In this document: positions 26,359 through 34,842 of the stretch, one piece after another
Layout: the number at the start of each line of letters is the position of its first letter
How positions within the stretch are numbered: position 1 is the first letter of the stretch
Assembly (NCBI GenBank): GCA_024274785.1
Contig: JAJSAM010000042.1
Coordinates: forward strand, 62,001 to 126,000
Direction of reading: 5' to 3'
DNA: 64,000 nt
DNA from: Planctomycetota bacterium
GTDB taxonomy: Bacteria > Planctomycetota > JAJSAM01
The notes under the pieces: model-generated
The model's database searches: none
Told to the model about the DNA's origin: nothing
What the model saw: only the letters and a program-made list of their open reading frames with translations
Position numbers and translations under genes: made by a program

Positions 26359-28122
26359 TCACTTATCATTCCCTGTACTCAGGTTATGACGAAACCGTGA
26401 CACGAGTTCCCGCTCGCGATTCGTGCGCGCAGAACGGAGCGCCTGAACCTCACAGTGATCGGCTTTTTCCAGCTCGTTTCGAGCCAGGTGAACGCTGGCC
26501 ATCATGAGCCAGAGTCCCGTGTCCGGAACTACCTCTGCAGTCTCGGTTTCCACCAGTTGTGATGCCTTTTCGAGCTCCCCCGAGAGGAGCAGGCACCGGA
26601 TCCAGAGAGACAGGACCCGGGCGTCCGCGAGCCCGAGTTCAAAGGCGTCCGCAAAGTGCGGGTAAGCCCTCGCGGGATCGTCGGCGGCCATGAAATTCCG
26701 TCCTCGCCAGAAGGGCAGGGACGGGTTTTGCGGATCTTTCCGCGCCAAATCGGCAAGGCCGGCCTCGACGACGCCCGGCGCCACCTTGCCGATCAGCGAC
26801 TTCTGCCGGTCGACTTCCGCGGCGAATGCCGGATCCGGAGCTCTCAACTTCGCGTTCTCCTCAAGCGGGAGGGGAAGGAGACGCGCCCGGCCCAGTCCGC
26901 TGGCGTAGGGCAGCCCCCGGACTTCCGGAGAAACCTCGCCGGCGTCCCGGATCATCGGCTCGAGCACCCGGTACCGCGAAATGTTGGCCTTGTGTTCGGG
27001 ACGATCACCGGTGAGGGGGTTCTCTTCCCCGGGATCCGCATTGAGATCGAACCGCCTGGCACCCGCGCCGTCGAGGCCGACCGTCAGCTTTTCGTCGCCG
27101 ATCCTCGAGGAGAAGAGCTGCGCCCACCCCATCTGGCGATAGCCGTAGAGAGTCTCGGCGACATACGCCCGTTCCGAACCCGGCTCGAGCAGCGAGCTTC
27201 CGCCGGGTTCGATGCCGGCGGCGTCCAGAAGAGTGGGCGTGAGATCGACCAGACCGACCAGTTCCCGGCGAATTTCACCTGCGTCGAGGTGGCCCGGCCA
27301 GCGCATGATCAACGGTACGCGAAGGGTGGTCTCATTCAGGAGGTAGCCGTGCGTCGGCTCCCCGTGTTCCGAGAGACCCTCACCGTGATCCGAGGTGAGG
27401 ATGACGAGTGTGTTTTCGGCCACCCCGTTCTCGCGGAGCGCATCGAGCAGCATCCCCACACAGGCATCCGCATACGAGACCTCGGAAAGGTAGGCCGCTC
27501 TGCTGCCGGCCTGTGCCCCGGTGCGGAATGCGGTTGGTGGTTCATACGGATCGTGGGGGTCGAAGAAGTGGACCCAGAGAAAGAAAGGGCGCCTGCGGAT
27601 GGTCTCGAGCCAGCTCTTCGCCGCCGCGGCCGTGGCATCTCCCCGTTGCTCCGCATAGGTCAGTTCTCCGGCCACGCCTTCGTTTGGGCCCTCATACCTG
27701 TCGAACCCGTAAGCCAGTCCGGTCCGGGCTGCCAGGACCGACGCGGAGACGAAGGCGCCGGTGGCGTAACCGCTCGCGGCGAGTCGTTCCGCCAACGTCT
27801 TGAACGAGCGGTGTTCCGGTGGGGGAAGAGGTGCGGGAGGATCGTTGTCACGGAAGCCATGCTGGGGAGGGAGCAGGCCGGTGAGGATGGTGGTGTGGGA
27901 GGGGAGTGTCAGCGGGCAGTTCGTCTGCGCCCTGGTGAAGCGTACTCCCTCCGCCGCGAGCCCGTCGATCCGCGGAGTGTCGGCATCCACTCCGCCGTTG
28001 CAACCCACCGCGTCGTAGCGAAGCGTGTCAATGGTGACCAGCAGGATGGAAGGCCGGGAATCTCCACCGCCGCAGCCGGCGAAAAGAAGCAGGGGGACGG
28101 CGATGAGAAGCCCACGAATCAT
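26359..28122 (-). CDS. sulfatase/alkaline-phosphatase-fold lipoprotein with TPR-like tail
   Basis: The 587-residue product has a lipoprotein signal (MIRGLLIAVPLLLFAGC) and a sulfatase-fold domain: metal-binding VTIDTLRYDAVG near the start, NCPLTLPSHTTILTGL as the active-site helix, HFFDPHDPYEPP, and LTSDHGEGLSEHG. Sulfatases use Cys or Ser in C/S-x-P-x-R; here the motif is T-L-P-S-H, so formylglycine formation is impossible. Such Thr forms occur in phosphoethanolamine-type transferases and in uncharacterised secreted hydrolases. The last 120 residues are TPR-like. It is likely anchored at the envelope and acts on a sulfated or phosphorylated glycan or lipid; the substrate is unknown. It is a lone gene between the ExbD set and the secretin. 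Confidence 0.8.
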   Translation of the reverse strand: MIRGLLIAVPLLLFAGCGGGDSRPSILLVTIDTLRYDAVGCNGGVDADTPRIDGLAAEGVRFTRAQTNCPLTLPSHTTILTGLLPPQHGFRDNDPPAPLPPPEHRSFKTLAERLAASGYATGAFVSASVLAARTGLAYGFDRYEGPNEGVAGELTYAEQRGDATAAAAKSWLETIRRRPFFLWVHFFDPHDPYEPPTAFRTGAQAGSRAAYLSEVSYADACVGMLLDALRENGVAENTLVILTSDHGEGLSEHGEPTHGYLLNETTLRVPLIMRWPGHLDAGEIRRELVGLVDLTPTLLDAAGIEPGGSSLLEPGSERAYVAETLYGYRQMGWAQLFSSRIGDEKLTVGLDGAGARRFDLNADPGEENPLTGDRPEHKANISRYRVLEPMIRDAGEVSPEVRGLPYASGLGRARLLPLPLEENAKLRAPDPAFAAEVDRQKSLIGKVAPGVVEAGLADLARKDPQNPSLPFWRGRNFMAADDPARAYPHFADAFELGLADARVLSLWIRCLLLSGELEKASQLVETETAEVVPDTGLWLMMASVHLARNELEKADHCEVQALRSARTNRERELVSRFRHNLSTGNDK

Positions 28123-28203
28123 GATGAACGGGATTGTGGGGCGGGGGCGTCATGTGCCGGTCACGATCCGGAAGGAGTCCCTGCGGGGCCCGGCGAATCA
28201 GGA

Positions 28204-28232
28204 AGGGCCGCGCCGACCGGCGCGACCCCTTC
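28204..28232. terminator. GC-rich hairpin after the second exbD gene
   Basis: AAGGGCCGCGCCG and CGGCGCGACCCCTT (28204-28232) form a long, slightly imperfect stem with a very short loop. No T tract follows in either direction. It lies 21 bases past the ExbD stop and could end the operon or insulate the sulfatase gene. Confidence 0.35.
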
Positions 28233-28252
28233 CGATAGAGCCAGCTTCGTGT

Positions 28253-28756
28253 CTACTTTTCGGAGTTGGGGTCCCCCGGACCGGAGTGTGCTACTCCCTG
28301 CGGCGGCGCGCCGACAAAAGTGATGTCGGTGATCCCGGCGGCCATGAATGCGTCGATGGCCTTGATCACGTGAGCGTGGGGCACCCATGCCCAGGCGAGG
28401 ATCTCCCCGGGGAGGTCCTCGTTTCCGGGCGACCGGTGGATCTGTGCGATCTTCTGGTTGAGGAGCTGGAAGCCCTGCTCGTCGACACCGATCTGGCTGT
28501 CGAGGAGCTTCACGCGAGTTACATTCTCCTGTCTGGTGCGCTTGAGCTCGACGGTGATCTTCGCTTTCTCCTCCAGCTTGATCTTCGTCTTGGCCAGGCC
28601 GCGGTCCTTCGGAAGGAAAGCCGCCACCTTGCGCTCGAGCGTCTTGAACTTCATTGCGCACATGAAGAAGATCAGCAGCAGGAAAGTCACGTCGATCAAC
28701 GGAGTGATCGAGAGGGTGACTTCCTCCTGGTCATCGATAATCTTCCCTCTCGCCAT
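28253..28756 (-). CDS. ExbD/TolR-like protein 2
   Basis: The 167-residue protein has the ExbD/TolR layout: a short cytoplasmic start, one helix with the proton-coupling aspartate (SITPLIDVTFLLLIFFM, Asp in PLIDV), and a periplasmic domain. ExbD partners ExbB/TolQ in ion-driven complexes that do mechanical work across the envelope. The periplasmic part is longer than usual and ends in a Pro/Gly-rich tail (PGDPNSEK). It follows a first ExbD gene by 42 bases. Having two ExbD copies with one ExbB recalls AglQRS of gliding machinery, but this is only an analogy. Confidence 0.88.
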   Translation of the reverse strand: MARGKIIDDQEEVTLSITPLIDVTFLLLIFFMCAMKFKTLERKVAAFLPKDRGLAKTKIKLEEKAKITVELKRTRQENVTRVKLLDSQIGVDEQGFQLLNQKIAQIHRSPGNEDLPGEILAWAWVPHAHVIKAIDAFMAAGITDITFVGAPPQGVAHSGPGDPNSEK

Positions 28757-28798
28757 GGCTCGAGTCCTTTCTCTTTCGACGAGCCGGCGAAACCGCAG

Positions 28799-29290
28799 CT
28801 ACTTCTCGGTTTCACGCTCTTTCGTCGCGAACTGTAGTTTGTAAATCCGCACCGCGGGATCGGCGCAAGCCTGCATCACCCATTGTACCTCGCGCCAGCG
28901 GATATCCTGGTCACATCGGATCAGGACAAAAATCTCGCTGGGCTGGCTGGGATGCGTCAGGTCGCGCTTGGTATCCGCCTGCTTGAACAGGTGCTCTTTC
29001 AGGCTGTTGAGATCATAGACCTTCTTCTTGATGATGATCTCGACTTCCTTGTCCTGAGCAAAGGTCTCGGGGTTCTTCTGGACGATGTTGATGACCACCC
29101 GCCGCTCGCTTTCGTCACCCGTGTCTTCCACCGCCTGGGTGGATTTCGGAAGGGTGAGGTTCTCGAGCGTCTTCGAGGTCATGTCCGTCACGATCATGAA
29201 GAAGATGAGGAGGTTGAACACGACGTCGATCATCGGCGTCATGTTGAGCTCATCCGCCTTCTGCTCCAGTGCTTTTTTCTTCTTGGCCAT
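28799..29290 (-). CDS. ExbD/TolR-like protein 1
   Basis: The 163-residue protein has an ExbD-type N-terminal helix (NMTPMIDVVFNLLIFFMIVT, with the conserved Asp in PMIDV) and a soluble periplasmic domain. The end, VQWVMQACADPAVRIYKLQF, matches the family's helix-strand close. A GGAGG site precedes the ATG. It lies 27 bases after the ExbB-like gene that carries the amber codon and 42 bases before the second ExbD gene, in one operon. Confidence 0.9.
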   Translation of the reverse strand: MAKKKKALEQKADELNMTPMIDVVFNLLIFFMIVTDMTSKTLENLTLPKSTQAVEDTGDESERRVVINIVQKNPETFAQDKEVEIIIKKKVYDLNSLKEHLFKQADTKRDLTHPSQPSEIFVLIRCDQDIRWREVQWVMQACADPAVRIYKLQFATKERETEK

Positions 29291-29317
29291 ACGCGCCTCC
29301 GCGGGGTGCCGCGTGAA

Positions 29318-30025
29318 CTAGGAAACCTGGGGGCGGAACCGCTCGACGAGGTCGGCGGCGATTGCCGTGATCTCCAGGGATACCTTGATCACCTTATTCC
29401 GGTACATGAAGAAGAAGAACAGGGCCGGCATGGCCACGAACAGACCGAACAGGGTGGTGATCAGTGCTGTCGAAATACCCTGCGACAGGTCCTTCGGCGT
29501 CACGTTGGCGCCCAGGCGGGTGATCTCGTTGAACGCGCCGATCATGCCCAGCACCGTCCCGAACAGACCCATCATGGGTGCGATGTTGCCGATCAGGGAG
29601 AGCCACCCGATCTTCTGGTGGAGTTTGATGGTCTCTTCCTCGGCGACCTCTTCCATGGCCTTTTCCATGGCATCGAAGCCGGCGTTGATCTTCGGGAGGC
29701 CGGCGGAGAGGACGTTCGTCAGGAAGTTGGGCTCGTTCTCGCAGAGCTCGAGAGCTTCCTGGTACTCCTCTTCCTCGAACAGGGCCTCGATCTCGTCAAT
29801 CAGCTCCGGGGGGACGATCTTGTCCCGGCGGATGGTGACAAAGTGCTCGATGGCGAGCGCCAGGGAGATGATCTAGAGGAGGATGATGACCCAGCCGACA
29901 AGACCGCCGCCGACGATGATGTCACCAAGGCTCTTCCCATCTGCATCTTGTGCGAACGCGGTGTTGGCCGACACCATGAGGAAAGCGGCGACCAGGAACG
30001 CGATCAGAATTGCGGGCTTCTTCAT
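29318..30025 (-). pseudogene. ExbB/TolQ/MotA-like proton channel protein, interrupted by in-frame amber codon
   Basis: An ATG at 30025 with AGGAGAAG in front opens a frame coding for a signal peptide (MKKPAILIAFLVAAFLMVSA) and the first half of membrane helix 1 (GGGLVGWVIILL). The codon at 29873-29875 is TAG. The same frame then continues IISLALAIEHFVTIRRDKI, a normal ExbB-like sequence with LSLIGNIAPMMGLFGTVLGM and ISTALITTLFGLFVAMPALF, and stops at 29318. Without the amber the protein would be about 235 residues. Family members usually have a Ser or another small residue where the amber sits. The gene itself and many neighbours end with TAG, so the code is standard. A nonsense mutation, sequence error or readthrough are the options. 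Confidence 0.8.
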
Positions 30026-30118
30026 ACCCAGACTTCTCCTTCATAATCCGGTTGTCGAACTCGAGCCTGCCGGGCGCCGATCTCCTCACCGGCGCCGCGG
30101 CTCTGCTGCCAAGAAACT

Positions 30119-31273
30119 CTATTGTCTGGCCCACTCCGAACCCGGGTAGAACTCCCGGAGATCCTTCTGGGCCTGTTCTGCCATTCGTCGGTTTCGCGTG
30201 CCACCCAGCTTCTGCAATGCCTTCGCCTTCAGATAGAGCGCCCTCGCGACTTCGGTTCTTGCGCCGAAATGCGAGACCTCCGCCTCCGTGAACTTGAGGA
30301 GTGCGGCGCGGGGATCCTTGTCGAGCAGGCAGCGTCCGATGCCGTTCAGGACAGCCGCAGCCACTTCATCACTGCCCCGATAGGTATCGGACCTGTTGGG
30401 AAGTCCCTCGAAATAAGCTCTCGCCTTGTTCCAGTCGGAAGCCGAACCGGAGGCCTCGGCCATTGCCACCTTGGACCAACCCTGGGCGACGGCGGCTTCG
30501 ATCTCCTGTTTGGCGAGGGTCGTTCGAAGCAGGTCACCCTTCGCCCATTTCAATTCGCGTTGCGCACTTGAAACGAGGCTCTCGAAGGCGGAGACCGCCT
30601 GGATGTACTCCTCCTGCTTGAGGAGGGCGTCGGCCACCGCACGCTGCCCCCGGATCTTCCAGAGGGGCTGCTTGATGGCTTCGCCGACCGCGGTCAGCGC
30701 TTCGGCGGCGGCCTTGGCCTTGTCCCACTTCTTCTGCAGGGAGTAGCACTGGACCAGGCCGAGCTGGATGTCAGCAAAGAGGATGCTCTTCGGGTTCAGC
30801 TTGAGAGCCTCTTCGAACTGTTTGATCGCATCGGCGATGTGAAGCGGTTCCCTCGCGGCCAGACCCGTCAGGGCCAGGCCCTTGTTGACGGCCGCATACT
30901 CGAGCAGCCAGGGACGGACAAAGCCCGCATCGACGGCGGCCTTGGATCCCTCCAGGTCTTCCGCGGCCTTCTGATACATCTCGCGGCTCAGCGCCACGAT
31001 CCCGGTCTGGTAGACCCTCGGAGCGTCACCGTAGGCGATGCTGAGGACCCGGGACCCATCCTTCTCACTCCTGGATGCGCGGCCTCGGGATACGTAGCTC
31101 ACCTTCTCGTAGGTGGCGTTCGCCACCCGGACACCCTTGATCTTCTGGATGTTGCCCTCGTCATCCAGGAAGTGGATGAGGTCGCCGTATTCGCGATCCT
31201 CCTTCTCCTGGGCCTGAAGCGGTCCCGCGAGCAACACGATCAGGGCGGCGGCGACAAGCGTTCGGGGGATCAT
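30119..31273 (-). CDS. secreted TPR-like protein
   Basis: The 384-residue product has a signal peptide (MIPRTLVAAALIVLLAGPLQA) and then alpha-helical repeat sequence, with TPR-like stretches such as AIKQFEEALKLNPKSILFAD and AVSAFESLVSSAQRELKWAK. The first 60 mature residues (EYGDLIHFLDDEGNIQKIKG) look like a small beta domain. The ATG at 31273 is chosen since AGGAGG lies six bases before it; an alternative ATG at 31288 overlaps the upstream stop. It lies between a much larger TPR protein and the ExbB/ExbD genes, so it is probably a periplasmic adaptor of that motor complex. Confidence 0.78.
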   Translation of the reverse strand: MIPRTLVAAALIVLLAGPLQAQEKEDREYGDLIHFLDDEGNIQKIKGVRVANATYEKVSYVSRGRASRSEKDGSRVLSIAYGDAPRVYQTGIVALSREMYQKAAEDLEGSKAAVDAGFVRPWLLEYAAVNKGLALTGLAAREPLHIADAIKQFEEALKLNPKSILFADIQLGLVQCYSLQKKWDKAKAAAEALTAVGEAIKQPLWKIRGQRAVADALLKQEEYIQAVSAFESLVSSAQRELKWAKGDLLRTTLAKQEIEAAVAQGWSKVAMAEASGSASDWNKARAYFEGLPNRSDTYRGSDEVAAAVLNGIGRCLLDKDPRAALLKFTEAEVSHFGARTEVARALYLKAKALQKLGGTRNRRMAEQAQKDLREFYPGSEWARQ

Positions 31274-31284
31274 CGTGGGCCTCC

Positions 31285-34230
31285 TCATCGTGCCATCTGC
31301 TTGATCTTAAGGAACTCGGGTTTGCGTCCCGATCTTTCCAGAACCCCGAGGCCGTCGTACTCCTGGTACTTCGCCTTGATGTTATCGAGGGCCTGCTGGA
31401 CGCCGTGGTTCACACCGAGTTCGAGCCAGACCTGGAAAGTGAGGTACTGCCATTCCCACCAGTCCGGTTGATACATATTGGACTTGTCCGCGGTGGACAG
31501 CACGCGGAGGAGGGTCAGGGCGCGCAGGCAGTCGTCGAGCCCGCCGAGCTGGTGCAGCACGCGGGCATAGCCTTCCATGAAGCTGGGCACCCTCCGGATC
31601 TTGCCCATGAGTTCCTTGAACTCGGGCCGGGTGTGCTCCTGTTGCTTGAGGAGGGTCATGACCCGCTCCCTGGCGTCGGCATTGGGGATCAGGAGGTCTT
31701 CGAAGAACTTCTTGGCCTCCGCGAACTTGCCGCTCTTCAGGAGGATCTCGGAGAGCATGACGGTGATGCCCTCGATCTTCTTCGTAAGAGCCCTGAACTC
31801 GGGGTTCTCCGGGCGCTTGTCCTCGAGTGCGTCGAGCTTCGCGGTGAGCATCTCGAGCGCCTTGTTCAGATTCGGTGCGGCTCGCTCGAGGTCATTGAGC
31901 TTGTAACGCCAGATGCCGATGCTCTCGTAGTCCTCGGACTTCGGAGCCGTCATGCCGGTCACGTAGAAGGCGAAGTAGTCCGCGGCCTTCGTGAGATGCT
32001 CCTTCCAGAGATCCTGGTTCTTCGCCGTCAGCGCATCTTCGGATGAGTCGAAGAACGCCATGCCGAGCAGGTACGCGGCGAGAGGGATGCGGCTCGATTC
32101 CGGATCCGCCGCCTGAAGCGCCAGGTACTCCGTCTCCGCATCCTTCAGGTTGTTCATCTTGAGCAGGGCGCGGATCCGCTCGAACCGCACCGGCGAGTGG
32201 AAGTTTTTCACGTTCTCGTCGGCGAAGATCGTCTCGTAGTCCTTTATTCTCGCGAGGAGCTTGTCCCAGCGCTTCTGCTTCATGTAGCAGAGGGCGGAGT
32301 AGTAGGTGCCGAGGGCGCGTGCCTGCAAGCGGTTCGCGGTCCGCTCCCGGTCGGTGGTGACGTTGTCGGGATCGGCGACATGCTTTTCGACCCAGTCGAA
32401 CATCTTCTGCGCTTCAGCGTACTTGCCGAGCTTGTAGTAGATTTCGCCGATGCGGGCCTTGGCCTTGGAGAAGAGGATCGAGCTCTTCTTGACACCCTTC
32501 AGGCGATCGAGAGCCAGGTTGTACGTGTCCGTGGCCCTCCCGGTCTCCTTCGCGGCCATGAGGGCGTCGCCGTCGACAATGTAGTCTGCGCCTTCGTAAT
32601 ACTGCAGGTCGATGGAGCGAGGGTGTTTCGGGAATTCACCGGCGAAGCTGGAGCGGGCCTTCTTCTTCAGCTTCTCGTCCTCGGCGTCCCGCGTTGCGGC
32701 GTAGAGCGCCGTCGCGGCGCGATAGCGGTAGTAGGCCGCGTCGCCGGCGAGTTGCTTATCCACTTTGCGGTAGGATTTCACCACGGAGTCGTAGGCGAAG
32801 AAGGCTTCCAGGAACTTCTCCTGCCGGTAGTAGCACTCGCCGATCTTCATCCAGGCCGGAATGGCGTATTCCTTGACCTCCTCGGGTGTCTTGCTGGCCT
32901 GCACCACCCCCTGGAACGAGCCGATGGCATGACCCCACTCGCGGGTAGCCATCTTCCCAAGAGCAGCTTTCAACATGACGTCGGGAGGCACAATGATGTC
33001 CTTGCCGGCGGCCTTGGCCTCGGCGATGATCTCGGTCAGGAGCCGGTTGGCGGTGTATGCGGTCGCCGGGCCCCACTCCGTGCTGGTGGCCAGCTCTTCG
33101 CCCTTCAGGCTCACGCGCGTGGCCAGGTCCATGGCCTTGTCGTACTCGCCAAGACCCATGTAGCACCGGGCAAACTGCAGGAGGGCGAGGTGTCCGAACT
33201 TTCTCTCCCAACAGGCCGCCGCGAGGACCTTGTCCATCTCGCGCAGCTCCGTGATCGCGATATCCCGGTAGTCCTTGTCACCGATCACTGCGAGCTCGGC
33301 GCAGTATTCGGCGAGCTTGTAGTAGCCCTGGAGGTAGAGGTCGGTCCAGGTGGCGAAGTTCGCCACGTCGTTCGGGTCGGGAACGGGGTAGCTCGTGCAG
33401 ACGACCTTCAGGAATTCGATCGCCTCGTCGGGCAGGTTCAGGGCCTTCTTCGCGAGGCCGAGGTAGAGGTAGGCGTAAGCGCCGAGGATGTTGTCCTCGT
33501 TGTCCCAGACGAAGTCGGTCAGTAGCTCGATCGCATTCTTGAGGGTGCCTTCGCGCTCCGCTCCACCCTCTTCATAGAGGATGCCCTTGTTGTAATGGCA
33601 AACGGACTCGTAGAAACGTGCGCGTTTGCTGTTCCACTCCATCATCTGGGCCCGGGGGTTCTCGAGGTCGGCGGTGGACATGTCGTCCAGCCTCTCCTCG
33701 AGAGCATCGGCTACGCCCTTGAACAGATCGACCGCCTGGTCGAAGGCGCCCTCCGCGGCGCTCTTCAGGGATTCCGCCTTGTCGGGTTCCTTATCGGCGC
33801 GACCGGAGAGGAAAGTCCCCTTCGCCTGCAGGAGCAGCCCCACCTCGAAACGCGCGTCCGTGCGCTTCGGGTGGGATGGATTGTTCGACAGGAATTTGTC
33901 GAACCGGGTCTCGGCCTCGTCGAAGAGGGCAAGGGTCGCGTCCGTTTCGCTCTTGGGGCTGAGCATCATGTCGGCGGCCTGGGCCTTCAACAGGAGTGCG
34001 AGGCCCAACTCGCCGTTCGCGCGCTCGGCGCCGCTGCGCCCGGTGTCGCCGATAATCCTCTCGAACTGCTCTTTCGCGAGGTCGTAGTACTTCAGGCGCA
34101 CGAGACCTTCCGCGAAATCGAAGTCGTCATCCCGGGCCGCCTCCGCGACGGCGGGAAGGGCCACGAGGATGGCCAGACCGAACAGCACTGCACGGGGCCA
34201 TCTCGGGCGCGGTTGATCGGCACGTCTCAT
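31285..34230 (-). CDS. large secreted TPR protein
   Basis: The 981-residue product starts with a signal peptide (RAVLFGLAILVALPAVAEA). It consists of helix-turn-helix repeats throughout; examples are AFDQAVDLFKGVADALEERL, AKARIGEIYYKLGKYAEAQK and LQYYEGADYIVDGDALMAAK. The repeat content suggests a long curved scaffold that binds other proteins in the periplasm. It is the first gene of the operon that continues with the smaller TPR protein, ExbB and two ExbD, and shares a four-base overlap (ATGA) with a possible start of the next gene. A TAGAAT -10-like box is found at 34360-34365. No enzyme motif is seen, and no closer family is recognised. Confidence 0.8.
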   Translation of the reverse strand: MRRADQPRPRWPRAVLFGLAILVALPAVAEAARDDDFDFAEGLVRLKYYDLAKEQFERIIGDTGRSGAERANGELGLALLLKAQAADMMLSPKSETDATLALFDEAETRFDKFLSNNPSHPKRTDARFEVGLLLQAKGTFLSGRADKEPDKAESLKSAAEGAFDQAVDLFKGVADALEERLDDMSTADLENPRAQMMEWNSKRARFYESVCHYNKGILYEEGGAEREGTLKNAIELLTDFVWDNEDNILGAYAYLYLGLAKKALNLPDEAIEFLKVVCTSYPVPDPNDVANFATWTDLYLQGYYKLAEYCAELAVIGDKDYRDIAITELREMDKVLAAACWERKFGHLALLQFARCYMGLGEYDKAMDLATRVSLKGEELATSTEWGPATAYTANRLLTEIIAEAKAAGKDIIVPPDVMLKAALGKMATREWGHAIGSFQGVVQASKTPEEVKEYAIPAWMKIGECYYRQEKFLEAFFAYDSVVKSYRKVDKQLAGDAAYYRYRAATALYAATRDAEDEKLKKKARSSFAGEFPKHPRSIDLQYYEGADYIVDGDALMAAKETGRATDTYNLALDRLKGVKKSSILFSKAKARIGEIYYKLGKYAEAQKMFDWVEKHVADPDNVTTDRERTANRLQARALGTYYSALCYMKQKRWDKLLARIKDYETIFADENVKNFHSPVRFERIRALLKMNNLKDAETEYLALQAADPESSRIPLAAYLLGMAFFDSSEDALTAKNQDLWKEHLTKAADYFAFYVTGMTAPKSEDYESIGIWRYKLNDLERAAPNLNKALEMLTAKLDALEDKRPENPEFRALTKKIEGITVMLSEILLKSGKFAEAKKFFEDLLIPNADARERVMTLLKQQEHTRPEFKELMGKIRRVPSFMEGYARVLHQLGGLDDCLRALTLLRVLSTADKSNMYQPDWWEWQYLTFQVWLELGVNHGVQQALDNIKAKYQEYDGLGVLERSGRKPEFLKIKQMAR

Positions 34231-34533
34231 ATCTTCACCTCGGTGTCAGGTACACCACTCGGGTCACGCGAGGTCCCGGTCGGGCAGAGAGGTACGGATG
34301 TAAAGAAGGTCTTACGCGACTGTAAAGCCCGGACTGCCCAGGGACCGGGGGAACGGCATATTCTAGGTCAACGAGCTTCACTCGCAAAGATCCTCCGGGC
34401 CAATCCAGGCGTCCGGAGACTGGTGGGGCAAACTCCGTACCACTTCTCCCGTGGGGAACAGGCAAGTCGCCCTGAATTTAACCGCGGATGGGGGCCGCTG
34501 CAAGGGTATTGCGGTTCGGTGAGGGGGGAACTC

Positions 34534-34553
34534 GGGATGGGGATGGGGATGGG
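34534..34553 (+). repeat. G-quadruplex-forming hexamer repeat
   Basis: GGG at 34534, GGGG at 34539, GGGG at 34545 and GGG at 34551 are each separated by AT, giving four G runs with two-base loops on the plus strand. It lies in a gene-free stretch between a secretin operon and a TPR/ExbB operon. Confidence 0.6.
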
Positions 34554-34796
34554 CAGAGCAGGGCGGTGAGGCAGGTGGGAGGGAGAAGCCGGCTCGGCCT
34601 GGGGAATGGTGCGAATGAGGTCGGGGATTCTGTGGCGCTCCGTGGGGATGGGGCCGAAGCGGTGAGCAGTTCGGTTCATGCGCTCGAGCATTCCACCGAT
34701 GCCGCGCCGGGCGGTGTTGGACGCATCGTTCAGGGCTTCGAGTGCGGCAATTCGCGGCGATACGGATCCGGCGCCTGCTCCCGCCTGAATCAACAC

Positions 34797-34820
34797 GGCC
34801 CCGCCATCTCTGACGGGGCC
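34797..34820 (-). terminator. hairpin after the second secretin gene
   Basis: GGCCCCG (34797-34803) and CGGGGCC (34814-34820) pair over seven bases around a 10-base loop. It lies 22 bases beyond the stop at 34843. No T tract follows, so it may slow rather than end transcription. Confidence 0.4.
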
Positions 34821-34842
34821 ATGAGGTTGATTGGTTCGTTGC

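Larger units (their letters stand above)
34231..34842. other. long gene-free stretch with a G-quadruplex motif and a hairpin
   Basis: No well supported gene. Features seen are a TAGAAT box at 34360-34365 on the minus strand (5 of 6 match to TATAAT), a four-run G motif at 34534-34553 on the plus strand, and a hairpin at 34797-34820 just past the secretin gene. A 169-residue minus-strand ORF covers most of it but has no start signal or family match. Confidence 0.4.

Noticed and set aside
29873-29875. Genome-wide reassignment of TAG to an amino acid
   Set aside because: Several normal genes here (the GspE end, lptD, the M16 protease, the double-FHA gene and the ExbB gene itself) end in TAG at expected places.
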